From positions 23,067,365 to 23,131,364 of the forward strand of contig CM047431.1 in assembly GCA_026168455.1 (NCBI GenBank): a DNA stretch of 64,000 nt, given 5' to 3'. The notes beneath the pieces were generated by a model. That model saw only the letters and a program-made list of their open reading frames with translations, was not told where the DNA came from and did no database searches. The first letter of the stretch is position 1; each line of letters starts with the position of its first letter. Shown piece by piece: positions 55,449 through 64,000 of this stretch. A program made the position numbers and the translations under genes. Source of the DNA: Theocolax elegans. Taxonomy: Eukaryota; Arthropoda; Insecta; Hymenoptera; Cerocephalidae.

Positions 55449-55823
55449 TAATTAATACAGTCTGCCTTACAGAGTTGTGAGGAATAGACTTTGGCTTGTG
55501 GAGATCAATAAATTCATTTATCATATAACTTATAGTGTATACAAGCAATAGATTCACAAATTTTCTAATAGTTGGAAAAATTCAAATTTTAAAATTATAT
55601 GGCATTAGATCACAAAATGCTATGGTTTCTATATTCTGACGAATAAGACATTAGTTCTATGTAAGTGCGTTAGGGGGCTACCTGTTAATATGTGGCACAT
55701 ACTAAAGTTTGCTATCGGTAGGGCATACATGCCCCATGTCTTCCTCGTCGGGATAAAGCTGTTTTTCAAAATTTTTATATTATATCATTCATCTGTATCT
55801 AGAGACGAGATGCCTGAGCACTG

Positions 55824-55856
55824 CTGATGAGCCCACCAGACATATTCAGGGCGAAA
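55824..55856 (+). ncRNA. Hammerhead ribozyme-like core
   Basis: CTGATGA (55824-55830), stem II GCCC/GGGC (55831-55834 with 55849-55852) around a 14-nt loop, GAAA (55853-55856), then TAC. An ideal core; stem III is not obvious. Confidence 0.6.
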
Positions 55857-56103
55857 TACAATAAATTTTCTTTTCCTTTCTTACTTTTTTTCCGTTTTTT
55901 TTAGTTTTTTTAATTTTATACTACAATCAATTAAATTTTATATTTTTTGACTTAGCTCGTCTTCGTCTTTTTTCAAACACTCATCCTGTGAGGTTTCTAA
56001 AGTGGCTGGTATTAATACAGTCCGCCTTAATGGGCGGTCAGGAATAATCTTTGGCTTGTGGAGATCAATAAATTTATTTATCATATAACTTACAGACGAT
56101 ATT

Positions 56104-56549
56104 GAAATAATTTAAGATTTTTTTTGTTGATAATTATTTATGCTTGCAGAAGCAATTGTATAGCGTCTTGGTGTGTGAGTCACAAGACACTATTATAAAC
56201 ATTAATTATTTAGACTTGTGAGCAAGTTAAATAATTAATTTTAATTTGGTGCAAGTGTTAGGTGTGTGATTTGCCACAACTTTAACCAACAAAAGTTAAT
56301 TATTTTGTCCTTCTAAGAACGAAATAAATTTCATTTAAGGAAAATCTTTTGGATTATGATTAAGTGAATTAATTTTGTTGGTACACTAGTCTGTGCATAT
56401 TTACAATTTATTGTAATGAAGCCGACACCAAATTTTTTTTTTACTCGTTGGATACTTCCGAAGTATTTGAAACACTAGGGATTTCATCTGAAATCCCGGT
56501 TGAGAGTACTTCTCCCGACGTAACACGTCGGCTGCTGCTGGTCAGAAAA
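56104..56549 (+). repeat. Gypsy leader, distal part with hairpin repeats
   Basis: The hairpin family continues: TTAATTATTTAGACTTG / GAG / CAAGTTAAATAATTAA at 56201-56240, GTCTTG/CAAGAC at 56165-56188 and a variant at 56298-56335. GC rises at about 56510, just before gag. Confidence 0.6.
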
Positions 56550-59500
56550 TAATGGTCAGCAGTTATGAAGCCCGAATGGCCCAGCTTATGCATGAATCAC
56601 GCAAAGCTAGGGATGTCCGTCGGGAAAGAAAAAGCTTCCTATTGAGGCAGTGTATGCACAATTGGAGCATCTGAGTTTGAACGCAAATGGCGAAGAAGCG
56701 GAGTGCCGCGAACACCTTTTGCGTCACCGGATTAGATGTGCAGACATTAATCTGGAAATACCAAGGTTCCTAGAATACGATGAGAATGTAAGGGCAGAGC
56801 CTGCACATAAACCTCTAATATGTCGGGAACTATGGGAAATTGGGAAACCTCGGTCCAGGAAAGGGAGTGTGGTCCCATCAGGAACGAAAGTTTCCTGCGA
56901 GTCCGAAATGTCGGATCGCGAATGGGTCGCTAGTGACAGAGCACCCATTCTTGAAGAAGATGGAGCTCAGTCACCAAGTGGTCTGTTTAGAAACTCGCCA
57001 ATGAGTACTGCACAAAGCCCAAGGTTAGCATCAACAGGTGCTATACCTAAACGGATTGGTGAGGTATCGGCAGCAAACACGACCACGACTGCAATCCCCT
57101 ATGTTCCTGTTTCGGTGGCTGCAACCTAATGCACATTACCTCCCAATTGGGGATCAGAGAAACAGCGGACATTTTGGCACTAGAGAGAGTGACCTGCCAA
57201 CACAACATTTTGACTTGGGTTTGCAGGCGGAAGCCGACCGTCGTACGTCACGAGGATACACCTCTAGACAATACGACAACAGGCAACCCGGGGCTAATAC
57301 AACCGAGCGTCAATTTTTTGATGATAGGCATGGATATGAGCTTCCTAACGACGTTAGTGTTCAATCTTATGAAAAACCGAGGTTTGAACCGAGACGTCGT
57401 GATACTTCTTCTAAGACTTGTGAGGGACAAGATAGAAGAGAGAGGCGTGAGTACACGACTCCAAACAGAAAACCATGACACCACCGTTCTATGAGTAGAG
57501 CCTCAAGCAACGCTCAACGTCGTAAGAGCTGTACGGAGAGAAGTACTCAGAAACGTCATTCGAACCATAAACTCGACGACCGAGCACAGCCGGAAATTCC
57601 GGAGCAAGGTCACACAGAGAGATCGGATAGACGTAGAGAAACGCCTCGAGAGAAACATGCGGTGGTCATATGCGATCAGTATACTCAGACGGATTCGTCC
57701 GATGGGTATCAGTCTGATCGCGAACCTACTCGTAGGAGATCCGATTCTCGTAGGGCGACTGAAGGCTGACAGGAGAATAGGAATCCTTCTACCAATAGGC
57801 GTAGGAGTTCCCGGACGGATAATGAAGATGACCGTCGGAAAGAATGAGATCGAGTTCCTAAATGAGTATGGCCGTATAATAAATGACGAAGATTTACTCA
57901 TGGAACTTCGATCAAGAACACAAAATGAGGGAGAAAAGGCTACGACGTTCTTGAACTGTTTCAGAGCGATCGTAAATAAGTTTAAATGCCCTCCCTCATT
58001 AGAACAACAGGTGAAGATGGCCTACTCGCAGATGAGGCCAGATTACCGTAGGTACATACCAGTACGACAAATCAGGAATTTCTCTGATTTGACAAGCTAC
58101 GGTAAAGAGTACGAGCAGCATTTAACATGGGACACGAAATTTCCAGTTCGAACCATAAACTCGACGACCGAGCACAGCCGGAAATTCCGGAGCAAGGTCA
58201 CAGAGAGATCGGACAGACGTAGAGAAACGCCTCGAGAGAAACGTGCGGTGGCCATTGCGATCAGTACTCAGACGGATTCGTCCGATGGGTATCAGTCTGA
58301 TCGCGAACCTACTCGTAGGAGATCCGATTCTCGTAGGGCGGCTGAAGGCTGACAGGAGAATAGGAATCCTTCTACCAATAGGCGTAGGAGTTCCCGGACG
58401 GATAATGAAGATGACCGTCGGAAAAGAGACTCCTACGAGGCCAGGCCAAGGTATCGTCAAGACGATAACCATATGCACGATCGGAAGGGTGCGCACGAGA
58501 GCTGCGTATCTGGAACATGTCCTTTGATGGTGAGACCAAAAAGGACGCGGAAGAGTTTCTGAACCGTTTGCACGATTTCAGAAATGACAACGAGTTCTCA
58601 GATCGCAGGATGTTCAGTGCCCTGCCCAATGTGTTCTCAAAATCAGCACTGTTCTGGTATAGTACAGTTCAGCCATCTCTTCGAGATTGGCGTGATTTTG
58701 AGATCGAGTTCCTAAATGAGTATGGCCCTATAATAAATGACGAAGATTTACTCATGGAACTTCGATCAAGAACACAAAATGAGGGAGAAAAGGCTACGAC
58801 GTTCTTGAACTGTTTCAGAGCGATCGTAAATAAGTTTAAATGCCCTCCCTCATTAGAACAACAAGTGAAGATGGCCTACTCGCAGATGAGACCAGATTAC
58901 CGTAGGTACATACCAGTACGACAAATCAGGAATTTCTCTGATTTGACAAGCTACGGTAAAGAGTACGAGCAGCATTTAACATGGGACACGAAATTCTCCA
59001 GTTCCAACGTTAAGCGCGAGAAGCTCGTACCAGAAGCTTTTCCGAAACCGAGTGGTGGAGCACGAGTTTCGGGTAAAGTGGCGACTGTTACCGAAAAAAG
59101 TAAGGATGAGTCTTCTCATTCGGATAAACAGTCGTCTAAGAAATCCATTAAGAAGAAGAGCAAGAAAAGTGCGAAAAACTCGCCAAACTCTTCTTCAAGC
59201 GAATACGAAGCAGCCGCTGTGTACGGTACTTCCAACGTCGCTAATAGTTTTCAGAAACGATATGGCAAATCGTATAATGGAGTGAGTGCCCGCAAATCGA
59301 AATCCATATCGTACGTGTCTGTTTCTCAACAGTCACCTGGGCAACAAAAACAGAGCTCGGGCAAAAGAGCAAGACGTTCTTTGACGAATTCTCAACTGCC
59401 CCAGCAAAATGTTCTTGTCCCACAAATGGCACAAAACCTGGTGAGGTATGTGGAACCACAGGAAACGGCAGTAAACCCAACGAACCTAAGCCCCAACTTT

Positions 59501-59635
59501 GTCGGCGTGTGTTTCACATGCCCAAAAGTCGGTCATAGGTCGTCGGATTGCCCGAGCCGAACATGCTACCGATGCGGAAACATTGGGCACTCCGCTCAGC
59601 AGTGCTCTACCGAATTGGTAGCAAAGGAGTGCTAG
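56550..59635 (+). pseudogene. Gypsy Gag with internal duplication
   Basis: An ATG at about 56550 (MVSSYEARMAQLMHESRKAR) opens the region, but frames change several times (about 56640, 57100, 57480 and 57840). The N-terminal part is charged; the middle is rich in Arg-Ser and Glu-Arg (DRRRETPREK, REPTRRRSDSRR). From 58517 a 372-codon frame holds the retrotransposon Gag core (NRLHDFRNDNEFSDRRMF, KSALFWYSTVQPSLRDWRDF), a Lys/Ser linker and two intact zinc knuckles, CFTCPKVGHRSSDC and CYRCGNIGHSAQQC, ending at 59635. A 588-bp tandem duplication (57558 and 58146) lacks the 58425-58699 core segment in its first copy. Confidence 0.8.
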
Positions 59636-60725
59636 CTGTGTGGAACTGCGGCAGATTCCTCCAAAACGTGGGAAACCTGAACGCAGGGCACCCGAGCTGC
59701 CCCGGGCGCCCTGCACTGCAGTAATAAACCGCATGGTTTGCAAGGGCAAGAGTTTAAAGTTAGAGAACCCTCTAAACTCTTTAAGAAATCTAACAAATCA
59801 TTTGCTGACTTCTCTAAAGTCCTTAACGGAGATCAAATTCCCACTCAGGCCGAAGTTGGTGTTGAAAGTAAGTCTGAGTGTAAGGATCCTAAATGTTCTG
59901 GGGATTCGACAGACGGAAAAGTTCTTAGAACACAACCTGTCAATCCCACCCGAGCTTTGCAAGGTAAAACAGAACAAGGAGCCTTGTTAGATCAACAAAA
60001 GCGTGAGGCTAACGATTGGGCTAAGGAACTCCAAAAGCAAATACACTCTGGTATCAGAGATATAATTGTTGAAGAAGGCGTAAAGAGATCGTTATCACAG
60101 CCGCTTAGCACCATCGGAGTAAACGACCTTGGTTATTGTTCATCGTCACCGCGTTGTGACACACCTAGTAAAGAGGACAAGAAGCCCTTGGTGGAGAAAA
60201 AAAATTGTCCTCAACAACGAGCCCTTGGTGGAGAAGGTAGTTGTGGATGGTGTGCATAACATGAATCGTACAAACTCGTTGCCGAGAAGTACAGTTAAGG
60301 GGGGGGGGGCAGATGCCGTACCAAGTACATCTTAAATGACGCACACGGCATCGACTCCTAACGACGATAGTCAAACCGATCAGATAATTGCTGGCATCCA
60401 ATCGGATAACCGGCTATTATTTTTGGTATGACTCGGTGGAAAGGACTTTGAAGCACTTTTCGCTCCTGGCGCCATGGTCTCTCTTGTACGATCAGATGTT
60501 GTCGAACAGTGCAAGTTTAAATGGAGACCTGTCAAGGCTATCCTGAAAGGTGTGGCTGGACTAGCACTTAAAGTCCTTGGCCTTATCGACATTCTATTAT
60601 GTGTAGAAGGCCTTGATGGCAATATCCAATTGAGAATTGTAGAGAATATTGAGGATTCCATCAATCTCGGTATGGATTTTCTACAACATTGGAATATGGA
60701 AGTCAAATTAGGCGAAGCTATCTAG
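59636..60725 (+). pseudogene. Gypsy protease region
   Basis: After gag, a frame from 59738 gives a Lys/Glu-rich linker (QQKREANDWAKELQKQIHSG). At 60430-60725 a retropepsin-like part reads FEALFAPGAMVSLV, then NLGMDFLQHWNM. The active-site triad is APG where D-[ST]-G is expected, so the catalytic Asp is missing. A stop lies just before GGKDFEALF. A G10 run at 60299-60308 breaks the frame. Confidence 0.65.
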
Positions 60726-63251
60726 CGTATTGGCGAGAGTGATTGGAGACACTTCGTCAGAGATACATTTCATGACATTGATTCGAGGATTTCCGCTGAA
60801 TGTGCTGGTATATTTGAGATACAGGACGACCAGCGGAAACAAGTGAAAGAGTTAGTTGAAAGCCTACTCTTGCCCTCGGGAGACGTCCACGGCTTTACGA
60901 CGTTAACAGAGCACCACATAGATGTTGAGCCTGGTGCAAGACCGGTTCGTCATAAGCCAAGACGTATGTCTCCTAAAGTCCTCGAATTTGCCCAGAGTGA
61001 GGTCAAAAAGATGTTTGACAAAGGCATTATTGAAACGAGTGCGAGTGATTGGTCAGCTGCTCCGGTCATCGTCGCTTCTGTATCGATTTTTGAGATCTTA
61101 ATGCTGTCACAAAACGTGATTCTTATCTAATTCCTAATATGGATACTATATTGGATAAGCTGCATAATGCAAGGTACATATCGAAAATTGATCTTAAGAA
61201 AGCGTAATTCCAAATATTAATGGCCGAGGCGAGCCGGCATTATACTGCATTTGCTGTACCAGGGTCGGGGCTGTGGCAGTTCACGAGAATGCCCTTTGGC
61301 CTCATGAATGCTTCTATGACCTTTGCACGGCTTACAGATGCAATTTTCAGGCCTAAGGTGTAACCTCATGTGTTTGGTTATCTAGACGACTTGATCGTCA
61401 TTACCGAAACTTTTGAGGACCATCTAAAATGGCTCGAATACGTACTAAGGACGTTGTATGATGCTTGACTTAGAGTGAATCGAGAGAAGTGTGAGTTTTG
61501 TTGTTCCGCGTAATGTTCTTTGGGTACAAATTGACCGGAACGGCTTGAGGTCTGGATGAGGATGAGTGTAAGGATCCTAAATGTTCTGGGGATTCGACAG
61601 ACGGAAAAGTTCTTAGAACACAACCTGTCAATCCCACCCGAGCTTTGCAAGGTAAAACAGAACAAGGAGCCTTGTTAGATCAACAAAAGCGTGAGGCTAA
61701 CGATTGGGCTAAGGAACTCCAAAAGCAAATACACTCTGGTATCAGAGATATAATTGTTGAAGAAGGCGTAAAGAGATCGTTATCACAGCCGCTTAGCACC
61801 ATCGGAGGTAAACGACCTTGGTTATTGTTCATCGTCACCGCGTTGTGACACACCTAGTAAAGAGGACAAGAAGCCCTTGGTGGAGAAAAAAATTGTCCTC
61901 AACAACGAGCCCTTGGTGGAGAAGGTAGTTGTGGATGGTGTGCATAACATGAATCGTACAAACTCGTTGCCGAGAAGTACAGTTAAGGGGGGGGGGGCAG
62001 ATGCCGTACCAAGTACATCTTAAATGACGCACACGGCATCGACTCCTAACGACGATAGTCAAACCGATCAGATAATTGCTGGCATCCAATCGGATAACCG
62101 GCTATTATTTTTGGTATGACTCGGTGGAAAGGACTTTGAAGCACTTTTCGCTCCTGGCGCCATGGTCTCTCTTGTACGATCAGATGTTGTCGAACAGTGC
62201 AAGTTTAAATGGAGACCTGTCAAGGCTATCCTGAAAGGTGTGGCTGGACTAGCACTTAAAGTCCTTGGCCTTATCGACATTCTATTATGTGTAGAAGGCC
62301 TTGATGGCAATATCCAATTGAGAATTGTAGAGAATATTGAGGATTCCATCAATCTCGGTATGGATTTTCTACAACATTGGAATATGGAAGTCAAATTAGG
62401 CGAAGCTATCTAGCGTATTGGCGAGAGTGATTGGAGACACTTCGTCAGAGATACATTTCATGACATTGATTCGAGGATTTCCGCTGAATGTGCTGGTATA
62501 TTTGAGATACAGGACGACCAGCGGAAACAAGTGAAAGAGTTAGTTGAAAGCCTACTCTTGCCCTCGGGAGACGTCCACGGCTTTACGACGTTAACAGAGC
62601 ACCACATAGATGTTGAGCCTGGTGCAAGACCGGTTCGTCATAAGCCAAGACGTATGTCTCCTAAAGTCCTCGAATTTGCCCAGAGTGAGGTCAAAAGATG
62701 TTTGACAAAGGCATTATTGAAACGAGTGCGAGTGATTGGTCAGCTGCTCCGGTCATCGTCGCTTCTGTATCGATTTTTGAGATCTTAATGCTGTCACAAA
62801 ACGTGATTCTTATCTAATTCCTAATATGGATACTATATTGGATAAGCTGCATAATGCAAGGTACATATCGAAAATTGATCTTAAGAAAGCGTAATTCCAA
62901 ATATTAATGGCCGAGGCGAGCCGGCATTATACTGCATTTGCTGTACCAGGGTCGGGGCTGTGGCAGTTCACGAGAATGCCCTTTGGCCTCATGAATGCTT
63001 CTATGACCTTTGCACGGCTTACAGATGCAATTTTCAGGCCTAAGGTGTAACCTCATGTGTTTGGTTATCTAGACGACTTGATCGTCATTACCGAAACTTT
63101 TGAGGACCATCTAAAATGGCTCGAATACGTACTAAGGACGTTGTATGATGCTTGACTTGAAGTGAATCGAGAGAAGTGTGAGTTTTGTTGTTCCAGCGTA
63201 ATGTTCTTTGGGTACAAATTGGACGCGGACGGCTTGAGGTCTGATGAGGAA
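59876..63251. repeat. 1,688-bp tandem duplication of the protease-RT region
   Basis: 59876-61563 and 61564-63251 are the same stretch, offset 1,688 bp, almost identical. They differ by single-base indels, such as AAAAAG against AAAAG at about 61008/62695 and a shortened end near 61510-61560. Both copies share the same stops (for example in KKA-stop and RPKV-stop). Confidence 0.85.
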
Positions 63252-63880
63252 CGAGTCGCTCCAGTTATTAACTACCCTACTTCTCTTAATGTCAAACAGC
63301 TGAGATCCTTCCTCGGGATGGTAGGCTGGTACTCTCGATTCATTAATCGAGCAGCTGACATTAAAGCTCCCCTTACCAAGTTACTGTGTAAAGACCAGGC
63401 TTGGGATTGGGGCGAGGAGCAGGAGGAGGCATTTTGACAGCTTAGAGTTGCGTTAGCTGAAGCGCTTGTATTAGCCCGTCCAGACTTTTCTAAGCCATTT
63501 ACCGTCCGAAGTGACGCTAGTGATTTAGCAATAGGTGCGGTGTTGACGCAACTGTACGACGAGGGTTTCGAGTATCTGATTGTCTACGTCAGCCGATTAT
63601 TAAATCGCGCTGAACGTAATTACATCACAACGGAAAAAGAATGCTTGGCTCTCATATGGGCTATTAAGTGATTGATACCATACATTGAGGCCTATCGATT
63701 CACGGCTGTGACCGACCATAGTGCTCTCATATGGCTCAAAAATCTCAAGAAGCCGTCGAGTAGGTTAGCACGATGGATACTTGAAATATAGCAATGAGAG
63801 TTTGAAATAGTGCATAAGGAAGGAGCCTTGCACTATGTCCCGGACGAGCTTTCTCGTGCCATCAAACGACGAGAAAGAGA
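60726..63880 (+). pseudogene. Gypsy RT and RNase H, broken
   Basis: The first RT copy (60843-61560) and second RT copy (62531-63440) show HHIDVEPGARPVRHKPRRMS, MPFGLMNASMTFARLTDAIF, the YLDD box in VFGYLDDLIVI, LRSFLGMVGWYSRFIN and then, once only, RNase H (RSDASDLAIGAVLTQL, TTEKECLALIWAI, TDHSALIW, VPDELSRAI). Many stops and frameshifts are present in both copies. The TETFEDHLKWLEYVL segment is very like the 26-34 kb element, so they are of related lineages. Confidence 0.85.
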
Positions 63881-64000
63881 TTGCCTTGTTCGAAGTAATT
63901 ACAGACCCATGGTATATTGCTAGATTAAACGATGTACGCTCATGCCTTCGAAGATTTCCGGAGTGGAAAATTGAGGATGATATGCTATATCGTTTTACAA
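63881..64000 (+). pseudogene. Start of Gypsy integrase linker, cut by the window end
   Basis: A frame gives EIALFEVITDPWYIARLNDV and FPEWKIEDDMLYRF, the linker that precedes the integrase zinc finger. The element continues beyond the window. Confidence 0.6.

Larger units (their letters stand above)
55091..56103 (+). mobile_element. Hammerhead-bearing insertion 3, 14-bp target duplication
   Basis: A 985-bp segment (55105-56089) between exact copies of TTACAGACGATATT (55091-55104 and 56090-56103). The left part (about 55118-55410) is the reverse complement of the right part (about 55846-56085). An extra partial inverted copy lies at 55460-55577. It holds one complete and one broken hammerhead core and no protein frame. 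Confidence 0.65.

Overview
The window looks like repeat-dense, AT-rich intergenic or heterochromatic DNA from an arthropod, most likely an insect. The evidence is the company of elements: R1-clade-like non-LTR elements, several Gypsy LTR retrotransposons with insect-type primer-binding sites, a Penelope-like element (PLE), hAT and Tc1/mariner-type transposases, a Helitron-like end, palindromic TA-flanked MITEs and tRNA-derived SINE heads. Nothing identifies the species; a hymenopteran would fit, but that is inference. No bacterial, organellar or ordinary multi-exon housekeeping gene was seen. The one candidate host gene is a two-exon, minus-strand RING-finger gene of SIAH type at about 12.6-13.45 kb, and it is damaged.

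Layout. 0.1-1.0 kb: R1-type ORF1 (Gag) fragment. 1.7-5.7 kb: a decayed hAT transposase on the minus strand (C-terminus at 1.7 kb, BED-like N-terminus at 5.6 kb), broken up by an unknown basic ORF, a small hammerhead-bearing insertion and a SINE. 5.9-6.45 kb: LTR-like block with a tRNA-Arg-type primer site. 6.5-9.7 kb: half of a foldback element, a perfect palindromic MITE, a Helitron-like end and a second MITE family. 9.7-12.7 kb: a 1,387-bp near-exact tandem duplication rich in (CA)n. 12.6-14.2 kb: the RING gene and an Env-like remnant. 14.7-18.4 kb: Gypsy remnant with a broken integrase. 18.5-21.2 kb: tRNA-Arg-like sequence, MITE half and another hAT relic split by a solo-LTR-like insertion. 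22.9-23.6 kb: 290-bp tandem repeat. 25.4-34.35 kb: a nearly complete Gypsy element (minus strand, LTRs about 98% alike, PBS, PPT, gag, a GGGAAAC frameshift site, pol). 34.35-37.66 kb: PLE with a GIY-YIG domain, in tandem partial copies each with a hammerhead motif. 37.7-38.8 kb: second R1-type ORF1. 41.2-44.25 kb: decayed Gypsy. 44.25-46.2 kb: R1-clade reverse transcriptase abutting (TG)n. 46.4-47.5 kb: Tc1/mariner-like transposase with two stops. 48.5-50.2 kb: 1.65-kb foldback element. 51.3 kb to the window end: a third Gypsy element with an unusually long leader of repeated hairpins, into which two more hammerhead-bearing elements inserted, each flanked by 14-bp direct repeats.

The most interesting signal is a group of short non-coding elements that carry hammerhead-ribozyme cores, contain inverted repeats and are flanked by 12-14 bp target duplications (2.6, 54.3 and 55.1 kb), alongside a coding PLE with the same kind of motif. 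They look like retrozyme- or PLE-type non-autonomous elements of several families in one locus. The covarying hairpin array in the third Gypsy leader is the second unexplained structure. Many tandem duplications (349, 588, 1,387, about 1,550 and 1,688 bp) and single-base homopolymer frameshifts recur; some may be assembly errors.
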